Positions 1 to 9,124 of a stretch of DNA of 64,000 bases are shown piece by piece (position 1 is the stretch's first letter; every line of letters starts with the position of its first letter). Under the pieces are notes generated by a model. It made no database searches. It was not told the DNA's origin and was given only the letters and a program-made list of their open reading frames with translations. This DNA is from Pseudaminobacter soli (ex Zhang et al. 2022) (lineage in GTDB: Bacteria > Pseudomonadota > Alphaproteobacteria > Rhizobiales > Rhizobiaceae): the NCBI RefSeq assembly GCF_014595955.1, contig NZ_JABVCF010000007.1:248001-312000 (forward strand). The letters are read 5' to 3'. The position numbers and the translations under genes are program-made.

Positions 1-1368
1 TTTCGATTCTGCTTCATCAGTCTCGGGATCCTCCTGCATTCGACCAATGAGACGATGGTGGTGACCATCCTCCCGGCGCTCGTCCGGGATCTCGCTAGCG
101 TGCAACTCGTCGGCTGGGCGTTCGCCGTCTATGAACTCGGCGCCATCATCGCCGGGGCCGCGGGCGGCCGGCTGACAAGCTATATCTCACTTCGAGCGAC
201 CCTGGTGGCGGCGGCGCTGGTCTATTCGACAGGAGCCCTGATCTGCGCGACGGCTCCTGACATGCCGATCTTCCTGGCGGGCCGCTTGGTCGCAGGGCTT
301 GGCGGAGGCGCCCTGGTGGCGCTCGCCTTCGTTTCGGTGGAGCGGCTGTTTCCGCGGGCCATATGGCCGCAGCTCTTCGGTGTCATCTCCGCGATCTGGG
401 GCGTGGCAGCCTTCAGCGGACCGCTCATTGGCGCGCTTTTTGTCGAGCATTCCACCTGGCGCTGGGGCTTCGCCACCTTTGTCGGCCTCGGCCTTGTTGC
501 TGCCGTCACGGCGCTCTTCGTGTTGCGAGGGCCGCAAGCCACGCGGCCCAAGAACGATGGCCGGACGCTGCCGCCCTTCCCCTATCTGACGCTCGGCAGC
601 CTCGCCGCCAGCGTGATCCTGATCGCAACGGCGGGCGTGGGCATCGCGCCCCTGCGTTCTTCCCTCCTGCTTGCGGCGGGAATGGCGGGCATAGCTGTGT
701 TCTTCATGCTCGATGCACGCGTGCCGGCGGTGCGTCTGTTTCCTTCCCGTCCGCTCGACCCCCGAACGCCGGTTGGCAACGGCATCACGATGGTGGCCGC
801 GTTCTCCCTCGCGACCTGCTCCTTCGCAGTGTACGGCCCGATCGTGCTCCAGACCCTGCACGGCGTCTCCGTGCTCAGCACCGGCTACATCATCGTCTCC
901 GAGTCCATCGCCTGGTCGGTTCTTTCGATCGTCGTGGCGGGGGCGCCGCCGCATCGCGAACGCAGCATCGTGCTGATCGGCGCGCTGATGATTGCCGGAG
1001 GCCTCGCCGGCTTCGCCTGGGCGGTGCCGGCCGGGAACATTCCGGCGATCCTGTTCTGTGCGATCCTGCAGGGCGGAGGGTTCGGCATGGCATGGCCGTT
1101 CGTCACGCGCATCATCGTGGCGGCGGCGCCGCCTTCGGAGCAGACGGTCGCATCATCGGCGGTGCCGACCATGCAGCGCACCGGTTACGCCGTGGGCGCC
1201 GCCTCCTGCGGCATCATTGCCAACGTCAGCGGTTTCTCGCATGGCCTGAGCGGCGAGACGGCGGCCGGCGTCGCCTCCTGGCTGTTCATTGCGTATTTCC
1301 CGCTGGCTGCGCTGGGTTGTATCGCGGCGTGGCGCCTGACCAAGGATCGGTCGTCCGGAAACCGCTGA
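1..1368 (+). CDS. MFS transporter, 5'-truncated by the window edge
   Basis: Inner-membrane major facilitator permease, probably a drug or metabolite exporter; the substrate cannot be read from sequence. The frame is open from base 1, and the residues before the ATG at 55 (FRFCFISLGILLHSTNET) look like the first membrane helix, so the real start lies outside the window. Hydrophobic segments recur throughout, and a glycine-rich LAGRLVAGLGGGALVALAF stretch near residue 80 of the ATG-55 product fits helix 4 of the family. It ends with TGA 57 bp before the convergent stop of the next gene. Family call is firm; subfamily (DHA1 or DHA2 type) is not resolved. Confidence 0.85.
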   Translation, partial: FRFCFISLGILLHSTNETMVVTILPALVRDLASVQLVGWAFAVYELGAIIAGAAGGRLTSYISLRATLVAAALVYSTGALICATAPDMPIFLAGRLVAGLGGGALVALAFVSVERLFPRAIWPQLFGVISAIWGVAAFSGPLIGALFVEHSTWRWGFATFVGLGLVAAVTALFVLRGPQATRPKNDGRTLPPFPYLTLGSLAASVILIATAGVGIAPLRSSLLLAAGMAGIAVFFMLDARVPAVRLFPSRPLDPRTPVGNGITMVAAFSLATCSFAVYGPIVLQTLHGVSVLSTGYIIVSESIAWSVLSIVVAGAPPHRERSIVLIGALMIAGGLAGFAWAVPAGNIPAILFCAILQGGGFGMAWPFVTRIIVAAAPPSEQTVASSAVPTMQRTGYAVGAASCGIIANVSGFSHGLSGETAAGVASWLFIAYFPLAALGCIAAWRLTKDRSSGNR

Positions 1369-1425
1369 GAGGAGCGTCATGCCTGAGCTGACCACCCTCG
1401 CAGGAGTTGATTCGATACCCCGGGT

Positions 1426-2313
1426 TCAGCGGACCGATGTCTGCGCGAACCAGTCGAGCACTAGCGCGCGGACCGCCTCGACATGTTCGCCGGTCTCGAC
1501 GCTACCAGCCAGTTCGGACAGCCGCATAGCGGCTGTCAGCAGGAAGACCCGGCCACTGTCCAGCGACTTGCCTGTCAACTCCTCATATGCCGCTATAGTG
1601 CGACCCGCTAAGTCGGCATCGACCAGCGAAACCTGCACAAATTCGCGATGCACATCACCGAAGCCGGAATCGGCGAAGTCGAAGATGCCGTTGAGGCGGC
1701 CGGTCTCGCGGTCGAAGGCCATGTTCCAGCCATGAGCATCGAAGAAGCCGTAGGACGCGCCCAGCGGGTCTGGCCCCAGATCGCGATACGCGCGGAGCGC
1801 AGTCTTGGCTTCACTGCGAAGCTGTTCGGGTAAAACCGGCCAGGCGGTTGCGAGGGTGAGGTCGCTCGTATCCCAAACACCTATCGGCAGAGCCCCGGCC
1901 GAAACCATCGTTTCGCGATCAAGCGCGTGTAATTCTCCGAAGAACAGGGCGAGATCTCGCGCAAGGAAATCTCGGTGGGCCGCATCGAGTGCCGCATAGT
2001 CGACCGCCTCCAGCGTGCGACCAGGCAACATGCGATGGCGAGAGAACAGCGGAGGGCCACCATGGATCGACATGTCCGGCACCGCCATCTGGACTCGCGG
2101 TCGCACGGCTGCAAGCAGGCGCGCCTCACGTTCGAGAGCCTCGATGGCTTCCTCGCCTTCCGGAAACTTGAAAAGGAAACCCGCGGCCTCCACCGCAAGA
2201 CTGTGCCAACCCTTGCCGACGACACTTATTTTGGCGTCGGCGAGCTCAGGGAAGGTCGTACAGATGGCGCGCCGGATTTCGTACGGCACTTCCTTGGGTG
2301 CCGCGAGGATCAA
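1426..2313 (-). CDS. Aminoglycoside phosphotransferase/choline kinase-like protein
   Basis: Small-molecule kinase fold of the APH family (295 aa); the phosphorylated substrate is unknown. The Brenner-type motif is FFDAHGWN with catalytic Asp192 and Asn197, and the metal-binding motif is IFDFADSGFGD with Asp212. Lys49 in FLFKF fits the ATP lysine. The usual His-Gly before the catalytic Asp is replaced by Phe-Phe, so this is an atypical subfamily. The start is TTG: the TTGA at 2310-2313 holds both this start and the pntB stop, so it should be co-translated with pntB as the last gene of the transhydrogenase operon. Resistance to aminoglycosides is not implied. Confidence 0.75.
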   Translation of the reverse strand: MILAAPKEVPYEIRRAICTTFPELADAKISVVGKGWHSLAVEAAGFLFKFPEGEEAIEALEREARLLAAVRPRVQMAVPDMSIHGGPPLFSRHRMLPGRTLEAVDYAALDAAHRDFLARDLALFFGELHALDRETMVSAGALPIGVWDTSDLTLATAWPVLPEQLRSEAKTALRAYRDLGPDPLGASYGFFDAHGWNMAFDRETGRLNGIFDFADSGFGDVHREFVQVSLVDADLAGRTIAAYEELTGKSLDSGRVFLLTAAMRLSELAGSVETGEHVEAVRALVLDWFAQTSVR

Positions 2314-3731
2314 TGATCCATCGCCTTGACGATGTCCTCGGTCATCTTCTTGGCGTCGCCGAGCAGCATCATCGTGCCGTCCTTGTAGAACAGCGTGTTG
2401 TCGATGCCGGCATAGCCGGAGCCGAGCGAGCGCTTCACGAACAGGCAGGTGCGCGCCTTGTCCACGTCGAGGATCGGCATGCCGTAGATCGGACTGCTCT
2501 TGTCATCGCGCGCGGCCGGATTGGTCACGTCATTGGCGCCGATGACATAGGCGACGTCAGCCTGCGCGAACTCCGAATTGATGTCCTCGAGCTCGAAGAC
2601 CTCGTCATAGGGGACGTTCGCCTCGGCGAGCAGCACGTTCATGTGGCCGGGCATGCGGCCTGCCACCGGGTGGATGGCATACTTCACCTCCACCCCGTTC
2701 GCTTTCAGCTTGTCGGCCATTTCGCGCAGCGCGTGTTGCGCCTGCGCCACCGCCATGCCGTAGCCCGGCACGATGATGACCTTCTGCGCGTTCATCATCA
2801 GGTAGGCGGCGTCGTCTGCGGACCCTTGCTTGACCGTGCGCTCGATGCCGTCGCTAGCAACTGCGGCCGTCTCGCCGCCGAACCCGCCGAGGATGACGGA
2901 GACGAACGAGCGGTTCATGCCCTTGCACATGATGTAGGACAGGATCGCGCCGGAGGAGCCGACCAGCGCGCCGGTGATGATCAGCGCCAGGTTGCCGAGG
3001 GTGAAGCCCAGCGCTGCTGCCGCCCAGCCGGAATAGGAGTTCAGCATCGACACCACGACCGGCATGTCGGCGCCGCCGATCGGGATGATGAGCAACACCC
3101 CAAGGGCCAGCGATGCCAACACGATCAGCCAGAAGATGGTCGTGCTCTCGGTGTTCACCAGCATCACGATCAGCACGACGAGCGCGATGCCGAGCGCGAT
3201 GTTGATGGCGTGGCGCGCCGGAAGCAGGATCGGCTTTCCCGACATGCGCCCGTCGAGTTTCAGGAAGGCGATGACCGAACCGGTGAAGGTGATCGCGCCG
3301 ATGGCGACGCCGAGCGCCATCTCCACCAGCGCCTGGCTGTGAATGTCGCGCACCGCCGAGCCGTCCACGACGGTCAGGGTGCCAATGCCAAAACTGTCGG
3401 GGGCGTACATGGCCGCTGCGGCGACCATGACGGCTGCGAGGCCGACCAGGCTGTGGAAGGCAGCGACGAGTTGCGGCATCGCCGTCATCGAGATCCGCCG
3501 CGCAATGTATGCGCCCACCGTGCCGCCGATCGCCAGGCCCACGACGATCAGGCCGAGGCCGGTGGGGGAGGGCACGGCAAGCGCCAGCGTGGTGACGATG
3601 GCGATCGCCATGCCAACCATGCCGTAGATGTTGCCTCGGCGGCTGGTCGTCGGATGCGACAGGCCGCGCAGCGCCAGGATGAAGAGGATGCCCGAGATCA
3701 GGTAGAGGAAAGAGGCGACGTTGACGCTCAC
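2310..3731 (-). CDS. pntB: NAD(P) transhydrogenase subunit beta
   Basis: Beta subunit of the proton-translocating nicotinamide nucleotide transhydrogenase, which uses the proton gradient to make NADPH from NADH. The 473 aa product has an N-terminal half of about eight membrane helices and a C-terminal NADP-binding domain III with the signature VIIVPGYGMAVAQAQHA. Length and domain order match the family. It starts at GTG 3731, one base after the pntAB stop, and is third in a pntAA-pntAB-pntB operon, the split-alpha arrangement known from Rhodospirillum and other alphaproteobacteria. Confidence 0.97.
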   Translation of the reverse strand: MSVNVASFLYLISGILFILALRGLSHPTTSRRGNIYGMVGMAIAIVTTLALAVPSPTGLGLIVVGLAIGGTVGAYIARRISMTAMPQLVAAFHSLVGLAAVMVAAAAMYAPDSFGIGTLTVVDGSAVRDIHSQALVEMALGVAIGAITFTGSVIAFLKLDGRMSGKPILLPARHAINIALGIALVVLIVMLVNTESTTIFWLIVLASLALGVLLIIPIGGADMPVVVSMLNSYSGWAAAALGFTLGNLALIITGALVGSSGAILSYIMCKGMNRSFVSVILGGFGGETAAVASDGIERTVKQGSADDAAYLMMNAQKVIIVPGYGMAVAQAQHALREMADKLKANGVEVKYAIHPVAGRMPGHMNVLLAEANVPYDEVFELEDINSEFAQADVAYVIGANDVTNPAARDDKSSPIYGMPILDVDKARTCLFVKRSLGSGYAGIDNTLFYKDGTMMLLGDAKKMTEDIVKAMDH

Positions 3732-3732
3732 G

Positions 3733-4149
3733 TCACTTCTCCTTCTTCTTGTACATGGCGAGCATACGCTGGGTGACCAGGAAGCCGCCGAAGATGTTCA
3801 CCGACACCAGCACCAGCGCGACGAAGCCGAAGCCGGTCGCCGCGCCTGAGGCAGCGATGCCGACCGCGAGCAACGCACCGACGACGATGACGGAAGAGAT
3901 CGCATTGGTGACAGCCATAAGCGGCGTGTGCAAAGCGGGCGTGACCGACCAGACCACGTAGTAGCCGACGAAGATCGCCAGCACGAAGATGGCGAAGCGG
4001 AACACGAAGGGATCGATGACCCCGCCGGAAAGCGCATGCGCCGCTTCGGCTGCGCCCGGCTGTGCCGCCATGTCCTGTACCGCCAGTTTGACCGCTGCAG
4101 CCGCCTGGTCGAGTTGCTGCAGCGCCTTGTCGAGAGCCGTCTGATCCAT
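3733..4149 (-). CDS. pntAB: NAD(P) transhydrogenase subunit alpha part 2 (membrane part)
   Basis: Short membrane subunit (138 aa) corresponding to the C-terminal transmembrane part of a single-chain alpha subunit; it forms part of the proton channel of domain II with PntB. An amphipathic N-terminal segment precedes [20 protein letters not shown] and further hydrophobic helices, then a lysine-rich cytoplasmic tail. Its ATG shares one base with the pntAA stop (TGATG), and pntB follows after one base, so the three genes are tightly coupled. Confidence 0.95.
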   Translation of the reverse strand: MDQTALDKALQQLDQAAAAVKLAVQDMAAQPGAAEAAHALSGGVIDPFVFRFAIFVLAIFVGYYVVWSVTPALHTPLMAVTNAISSVIVVGALLAVGIAASGAATGFGFVALVLVSVNIFGGFLVTQRMLAMYKKKEK

Positions 4150-5483
4150 CAGATCTCTCCGCCGCTGGATTTGGCCTTGCTGGCCGTTGCGCGCTTTCTC
4201 GGGGCGGCTTTCTTCGACGCCACGTCGAGGCCGGACTCGCGACCCTTCGCCGCCTTGGCGGTGGATCGGTCGACAGCCTTGCTCGCCGGAACGGAGGGCT
4301 CGGCAGCCCCGGATGCTACCGCTGCTCCGGTGGTGCCGACAAGCTGTTGCGCCGCAGCAAAGTTCGGGTGCACGACCTTGCCGCTGTCCGTCAGCATCGT
4401 CGCCTTGACCAGTTCGTCGTCGCGCTTGATCGCCAGTTGCTTGCTTTCCTTGTCGATCATGGTCTCGAGAAAGGCGAACAGGTTCTTGGCATAGAGCAGC
4501 GAGGCGGAGGCGGCGACGCGGCCGGGCACGTTGAGGTGGCCGACGATCTTGACGCCATTGGCCGTGGTGATGACCTGCCCGGGCACCGTGCCGTCCACGT
4601 TGCCGCCGCGCTCGACGGCGAGGTCAATGATCACCGAGCCGGCTTTCATCGAGGCGACCATGGCGGCCGAGATCAGCTTCGGCGCGGGGCGGCCAGGAAT
4701 CAGCGCCGTGGTGATCACGATGTCCTGCTTGGCGATGTGGTCGGCCGTGAGCGCCGCCTGCTTGGCCTGGTATTCCTTCGACATCTCCTTGGCGTAGCCG
4801 CCGGCCGTCTCGGCGGCCTTGAACTCCTCGTCCTCGACCGCGATGAATTTCGCGCCGAGCGAGGCGACCTGTTCCTTTGCGGCCGGGCGGACATCGGTCG
4901 CGGTCACCACGGCGCCGAGGCGGCGGGCGGTGGCGATCGCCTGCAGGCCGGCGACGCCGGTGCCCATCACGAAAACCTTGGCGGCCGGCACGGTGCCTGC
5001 CGCGGTCATCATCATCGGCAGCGCGCGATCATATTCAGCGGCGGCGTCGATCACCGCCTGGTAGCCTGCGAGATTGGCCTGGCTGGACAGCACGTCCATG
5101 ACCTGCGCGCGGGTGATCCGCGGCATCAACTCCATCGCGAAGGCGGTTATGCTTGCCTCGGCCATGGCGGCCAGTTCGGCATCATTGCCGTAGGGATCCA
5201 TGATCGCCAGCACGGCAGTGCCCGGCCTGTAGGCGGCAAACTCGGACAAGATGGGACGGCGGACCTTGAGGATAACGTCGGCCTTGCCGGCATCCGCCGC
5301 AGTGCCGATCGTGGCGCCCGCTGCGCGGAAATCAGTATCTACGATGCGGGAGGCGGTGCCGGCGCCGGCTTCCACGATGACCTGGAAGCCTAGCCCGGCG
5401 AGGCGTTTGACCGTTTCGGGCGAGGCCGCGACGCGGCTCTCACCTTCCTCGGTCTCACGCGGAATGAACACCGTCTGCACCAC
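4149..5483 (-). CDS. pntAA: NAD(P) transhydrogenase subunit alpha part 1 (NAD-binding), with basic C-terminal tail
   Basis: Soluble NAD(H)-binding domain I of the transhydrogenase, homologous to alanine dehydrogenase. Motifs include the N-terminal [19 protein letters not shown] and the Rossmann region [21 protein letters not shown] near residue 170. The protein is 444 aa, whereas split alpha-1 subunits are usually about 380 aa; the excess is a low-complexity Ala/Lys/Ser/Arg tail over roughly the last 60 residues. The start is GTG 5483 preceded by a strong GGGGGAGGG ribosome binding site; the next codon is also GTG. It is first in the operon with pntAB and pntB. The tail could contact the membrane or another protein, but no function can be read from it. 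Confidence 0.95.
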   Translation of the reverse strand: MVQTVFIPRETEEGESRVAASPETVKRLAGLGFQVIVEAGAGTASRIVDTDFRAAGATIGTAADAGKADVILKVRRPILSEFAAYRPGTAVLAIMDPYGNDAELAAMAEASITAFAMELMPRITRAQVMDVLSSQANLAGYQAVIDAAAEYDRALPMMMTAAGTVPAAKVFVMGTGVAGLQAIATARRLGAVVTATDVRPAAKEQVASLGAKFIAVEDEEFKAAETAGGYAKEMSKEYQAKQAALTADHIAKQDIVITTALIPGRPAPKLISAAMVASMKAGSVIIDLAVERGGNVDGTVPGQVITTANGVKIVGHLNVPGRVAASASLLYAKNLFAFLETMIDKESKQLAIKRDDELVKATMLTDSGKVVHPNFAAAQQLVGTTGAAVASGAAEPSVPASKAVDRSTAKAAKGRESGLDVASKKAAPRKRATASKAKSSGGEI

Positions 5484-5511
5484 CGCCCTCCCCCTTCTCG
5501 GTCGAGTGGAG

Positions 5512-5531
5512 CGTCCGGCCGGTTCCGGACG
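5512..5531 (-). terminator. Stem-loop between coxIV and pntAA
   Basis: CGTCCGG (5512-5518) and CCGGACG (5525-5531) form a 7-bp stem with a 6-nt loop in the 73-bp gap between the oxidase subunit gene and pntAA. There is no T-run after it on the minus strand, so a factor-independent terminator is doubtful; it may instead partly separate the two transcripts. Confidence 0.3.
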
Positions 5532-5556
5532 CGGGTATCGTCCGGTTATTTGCGCC

Positions 5557-5781
5557 TCAGCGGAGGAGCCAGCCGCCGAGCACGCAGATCAGGATGAAAA
5601 AGATCGTCGCGGAAAAGAACCCGCCGACGAAGAAGCCGAACGCCATTGCTGCGAGCAGGGCCACGCAGGCCAGCGCGCTATACTTAGCCAGTCCGACGAA
5701 CAGGTTGTAGGTGCTCTCGTGCTCGGCATAGTCCATCTTGGCGCCCATCTCGAGCGGTCCGGTCGGCGCGTGGTCGGCCAT
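5557..5781 (-). CDS. aa3-type cytochrome c oxidase subunit IV
   Basis: Small single-domain membrane subunit (74 aa) of the bacterial aa3 oxidase subunit IV family. The cytoplasmic N-terminus MADHAPTGPLEMGAKMDYAE and the following EHESTYNLF are typical, and two closely packed hydrophobic segments follow. The frame stays open upstream, but the ATG at 5781 is preceded by GGAGGT at good spacing and gives the family N-terminus, so the longer reading is rejected. It lies 73 bp upstream of pntAA on the same strand and may be transcribed with the pnt operon; the other oxidase genes are not in the window. Confidence 0.9.
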   Translation of the reverse strand: MADHAPTGPLEMGAKMDYAEHESTYNLFVGLAKYSALACVALLAAMAFGFFVGGFFSATIFFILICVLGGWLLR

Positions 5782-5996
5782 CAAGAAATACCTCCGAATA
5801 TACCGCTTCCGACATAGCGAAACGGTACCCCGAGGGCAATGCCGGTTTTGCCTGGAAACTGCGACACGTATGTCCAAAGTTGCGCAGTCTGTCGTGACTG
5901 ATGGCGCGCCCGGGAGACGGGCTGGCTCAGGGCAAAGCTTTCAGCCGGCCAGCGGTTTTGATATCATCCCTGTTGGTTCGGTTTCGGTGCACCGTC

Positions 5997-6575
5997 ATGG
6001 CGGAAGAAAACCCGAAGAAAATGACCGTCGAGGAGTTCTTCGAATGGCAGCAGCGCCAGGACAGGAACTACGAGTTGGTCGACGGCGTGCCCGTGCTCAC
6101 CGTCAAGGCGATGACGGGTGCTTCGGATCGGCACGACACAGTCACGGTCAATGCAATTTCCTTTCTCCACCAGGCTTTGCGCGGCAAGCCATGCAAGCCC
6201 CGCACCGACGATCGTTCGGTCCGCACGTTCCGGGGAACACGCCGGCCCGACCTTCTCATAGAGTGCGGAAAGCCCGATCCTGGATCGATGGAAGCCGCCG
6301 AACCAAGGATCGTGTTCGAGGTTCTGTCGCCTTCGACGACCCGCTATGATCGCTTCCAGAAGCTGGAGGAATACAAGCTCCACCCTCATATCCAGGTGAT
6401 TCTGCTTATCGACACAGAGTCGCCGCGCGTAACCGTATGGCGTCGCGACGGCAGCGAGTGGCACAATCGCGAGGAGACGGGCTTGGGCACGGTCATAGAG
6501 CTTCCCGAAGTCGAGGTGGTCCTTCCTCTTTCGGCACTCTATCTCGATCTCTCATTCGACAAGGCTGAGGGCTGA
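5997..6575 (+). CDS. Uma2 family endonuclease-like protein (DUF820)
   Basis: Member of the Uma2/DUF820 family, a PD-(D/E)XK nuclease fold with poorly known biological role (192 aa). The opening MTVEEFFEWQQRQDRNYELV and the region RRPDLLIE (Asp85) ... RIVFEVLSPST (Glu108) ... YDRFQKLEEYK match the predicted catalytic core. The frame remains open upstream to 5901, but the ATG at 5997 gives the usual family N-terminus. It stands alone on its strand between coxIV and a small hypothetical gene, and no toxin-antitoxin partner is visible. The fold is supported; nuclease activity is inferred. Confidence 0.85.
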   Translation: MAEENPKKMTVEEFFEWQQRQDRNYELVDGVPVLTVKAMTGASDRHDTVTVNAISFLHQALRGKPCKPRTDDRSVRTFRGTRRPDLLIECGKPDPGSMEAAEPRIVFEVLSPSTTRYDRFQKLEEYKLHPHIQVILLIDTESPRVTVWRRDGSEWHNREETGLGTVIELPEVEVVLPLSALYLDLSFDKAEG

Positions 6576-6753
6576 GCCTAGCGGAAGGTTATCGCGATCT
6601 CACTTCGGAGGTTGACCGCAGCCGAGCATTGGTAGGCCGTAGACAACACTGACGCCTTCCAGGCCCATTTTCGGAACAATTGTGATCGCAAAGCCCCATT
6701 CTGAGCACGGCCGTGCCTTCTGGATGTCACGAATCGCGGCTACGAATTGTCGC

Positions 6754-6966
6754 ATGCAACAGAGCCAGTCTAGAACCAGCCTGCCGGGGCGGCTTGAGGA
6801 CGAACTGTTCAAGAGTCTCGGCGAAAGCGAGTCGATCGTCGATCGCCTCCTCGAGCTCCCAATCCCCGATGCCAGGAGCGACGATCCCGTGGATAACGGG
6901 GTTGCCCGCCGTATGGAGAGGATGCTCGCGGAACGCATGCGCGAGAGGATAGCGTCTCATAGATGA
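6754..6966 (+). CDS. Possible small hypothetical protein
   Basis: A 70-codon reading frame with charged, helix-prone composition (for example RLEDELFKSLGESESIVDRL) and GC-biased third positions like real genes here. It has no recognised domain, and the frame extends upstream to an ATG at 6682. It overlaps the stop of the convergent regulator gene by 10 bp. The opposite strand also has an open frame whose last part (from about 6750 down to 6600) looks plausible, so the coding strand in the 381-bp gap is uncertain. Treat as a candidate only. Confidence 0.3.
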   Translation: MQQSQSRTSLPGRLEDELFKSLGESESIVDRLLELPIPDARSDDPVDNGVARRMERMLAERMRERIASHR

Positions 6967-7976
6967 CTGCTGCGGCCCACTGAGCCGCCATCGTTCCCAC
7001 CCCTCCGCATCGCGCTGGGCGGCGTCCCGAACGTGCGCACGAACGCGCGGGAGAACGCGGCCGAACTGGAAAAACCGCAGCGTTCTGCCACGTCAGCCAT
7101 GGCGATCGAGGTGTCGAGCACCAGCCGGCGCGCGGCATGAAGCCGAAGGCGCAGATAGTATGCTCCTGGACTCTCGTTAAGTGACTTGCGGAAGATGCCT
7201 TCGAGCGTGCGGGAGGTCACCGCGATGCGTCGGGCAATCGCCGCGATGGTCAGCGGCTGGTCGACATGGCCTTCCATCAGCCTGATCGCCTGCGCCAGGC
7301 GTGGATCGTAGCCGTCCAGCCGGCCGAGCGAGACGAGCGGCTGCGCGTCGGTCGCGGCGCGCGCCTGGTCGTAGATGAAGACGCTCGCCACATCGAGCGC
7401 CACCGCCATGCCGAGGCGCGAGCGGATCAGGTGAAGCATCAGGTCGAAGGTCGGCGAGGCGCCGCCCGTGGTGAAGACCGGACCATCGATGACGTAGCGG
7501 TCGGGGCGCACCTCGGCATCCGGAAAGGCGGCCGAAAAGTCCTCGAAATCCTCCCAATGCGTTGTGGCGGAGCGGCCGTCGAGCAGGCCCGCTCGCCCGA
7601 GCAGCCAGCCGCCCGCTTCGACCCCTCCAACGGCCCGAGCCGCCCGAGCCGCTCGGCGGAAGCCGCCGACCAGCGCCGAAGCGGTTTCGTCCCGCGTGCC
7701 GAAGCCGCCGATGGCGATGAGGACGTCGGTGCGCCGGCCGGGATCGAACTTTCCGGACACGACCACCGGCAGGCCGGAGGTCGTCACGGGCGGACTGCCG
7801 TCCGGCGAAACCAGCGTCCAGTCGAACACGGTCCGCCCGGTAATTCGGTTGGCTGCGCGCAGCGGATCGATCGTTGAGGCGACGCACATGATCGAGCAGC
7901 CGGGAAAAACCAACACCGTCAGCGCCAGCGGAGAGGGGTCCGGCGAGAAGATGGACGGCTGTTCGCTTTTTGCCAT
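6957..7976 (-). CDS. GlxA family transcriptional regulator (DJ-1/PfpI + AraC), probable carnitine regulator
   Basis: Transcription factor of 339 aa with an N-terminal GATase1/DJ-1-like sensing domain (about residues 15-190) and a C-terminal AraC DNA-binding domain. The AraC part carries two helix-turn-helix units around LTIAAIARRIAVTSRTLEGI and MADVAERCGFSSSAAFSRAF. The ATG at 7976 is chosen because the frame upstream overlaps the divergent promoter and lacks family residues. It is divergent from the BKACE-HD-carnitine dehydrogenase operon, the same arrangement as the carnitine regulator CdhR of Pseudomonas, which belongs to this family. The role as a carnitine or dehydrocarnitine sensor is inferred from context. 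Confidence 0.88.
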   Translation of the reverse strand: MAKSEQPSIFSPDPSPLALTVLVFPGCSIMCVASTIDPLRAANRITGRTVFDWTLVSPDGSPPVTTSGLPVVVSGKFDPGRRTDVLIAIGGFGTRDETASALVGGFRRAARAARAVGGVEAGGWLLGRAGLLDGRSATTHWEDFEDFSAAFPDAEVRPDRYVIDGPVFTTGGASPTFDLMLHLIRSRLGMAVALDVASVFIYDQARAATDAQPLVSLGRLDGYDPRLAQAIRLMEGHVDQPLTIAAIARRIAVTSRTLEGIFRKSLNESPGAYYLRLRLHAARRLVLDTSIAMADVAERCGFSSSAAFSRAFVRTFGTPPSAMRRGGNDGGSVGRSSHL

Positions 7977-8158
7977 TCCGATTTCGTAAAATGTGAAGCG
8001 CCTATGTGCAAGGCGGGGGATTGTCGCCACCAACCGAACAGCAGCGTCGAGCAGCGCTTGTCCAACCGCCAGTCCGCACCTTCTCGTTGGTGAGAAGGCG
8101 TCGGCCCCAGGATGCGGACGACGAATCTCGAACGCGATGCGCAAGGAGGAGGACATCC
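7977..8158. promoter_or_regulatory. Divergent control region between regulator and carnitine operon
   Basis: A 182-bp gap separates the start of the GlxA-type regulator from the BKACE start. It contains the inverted repeat CGCCT-N7-AGGCG (7999-8015), a reasonable size for an AraC-family operator. The strong AAGGAGGAGG ribosome binding site of the BKACE gene lies at about 8143-8152. No promoter hexamers could be assigned with confidence. Confidence 0.4.
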
Positions 8159-9076
8159 ATGCCGCTCGCCATGAATCGCGAGGTTTTCATCACCTGTGCC
8201 GTGACCGGCTCAGGCGGAACGCAGGACCGCAGCCCGCACGTGCCCCGCTCGCCCAAGCAGATCGCCGACTCGGCCATCGAGGCGGCCAAGGCCGGTGCAG
8301 CCATCGTGCACTGCCATGTGCGCGACCCCGAGACGGGCAAGCCGCGCCGCGACGTGCATCTCTACCGCGAGGTGACCGAGCGCATCCGCGAAGCCAATGT
8401 CGACGTGGTGCTGAACCTCACCGCCGGCATGGGCGGCGACATGGTGTTTGGCCCAGTCGAGAGCCCCCTGCCCCTGAAGGAGCAGGGTACGGACATGGGT
8501 GGCGCTTCCAACCGCATGGAGCATGTGCGCCAGTGCCTGCCGGAGATCTGCACGCTCGATTGCGGCACGATGAACTTCAACGAAGCCGACTATGTAATGA
8601 CCAACACGCCGGGCATGCTGCGCGCCATGGGCGGCATGATGACGGAAATGGGCGTCAAGCCCGAGATCGAGGCTTTCGACACCGGCCATCTCTGGTTCGC
8701 CAAGCAGCTGGTCACGGAAGGCGTGCTCAAGCCTGACGCGCTGGTGCAGCTGTGCATGGGCGTGCCGTGGGGCGCGCCGGACGACCTCAACACCTTCATG
8801 GCGATGGTCAACAATGTGCCGTCGGACTGGAACTGGTCGGCCTTCTCGCTCGGCCGCAACCAGATGGCCTATGTCGCTGCGGCGGTTCTGGCGGGCGGCA
8901 ATGTCCGCGTCGGCCTCGAGGACAATCTTTGGCTCGACAAGGGCGTGCTGGCCACCAATGCGCAACTGGTCGACCGCGCGGTCGGCATCATCGAGCGCCT
9001 GGGCGCCCGGGTGCTCGGGCCGGAAGAGGTGCGCCAGATGCTGAACCTTACAAAGCGCGCGCCGCTGGCGGGATAA
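8159..9076 (+). CDS. BKACE family (DUF849) enzyme, probable dehydrocarnitine cleavage enzyme
   Basis: Zinc-dependent beta-keto acid cleavage enzyme (305 aa). The family condenses a beta-keto acid with acetyl-CoA, giving acetoacetate and a new CoA ester. The metal-binding pair is His51 and His53 in [12 protein letters not shown], and the conserved late Glu254 lies in [10 protein letters not shown]. The substrate is inferred from context: 3-dehydrocarnitine, made by the carnitine dehydrogenase two genes downstream, would give acetoacetate and betainyl-CoA. The start at 8159 follows AAGGAGGAGG; an ATG at 8171 is possible. First gene of the carnitine operon. Confidence 0.9.
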   Translation: MPLAMNREVFITCAVTGSGGTQDRSPHVPRSPKQIADSAIEAAKAGAAIVHCHVRDPETGKPRRDVHLYREVTERIREANVDVVLNLTAGMGGDMVFGPVESPLPLKEQGTDMGGASNRMEHVRQCLPEICTLDCGTMNFNEADYVMTNTPGMLRAMGGMMTEMGVKPEIEAFDTGHLWFAKQLVTEGVLKPDALVQLCMGVPWGAPDDLNTFMAMVNNVPSDWNWSAFSLGRNQMAYVAAAVLAGGNVRVGLEDNLWLDKGVLATNAQLVDRAVGIIERLGARVLGPEEVRQMLNLTKRAPLAG

Positions 9077-9124
9077 GGACCCGCATTTTCTGACCATCCA
9101 AACAGAGCTGGAGGAGGCTCGCTG

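Noticed and set aside
1426-2313. Aminoglycoside resistance gene
   Set aside because: Only the kinase fold is shared; the atypical catalytic loop and the operon with transhydrogenase genes argue for a metabolic kinase.
2298-3776. Plus-strand open frame opposite pntB
   Set aside because: Shadow of pntB; His/Asp/Arg-rich and without a domain.
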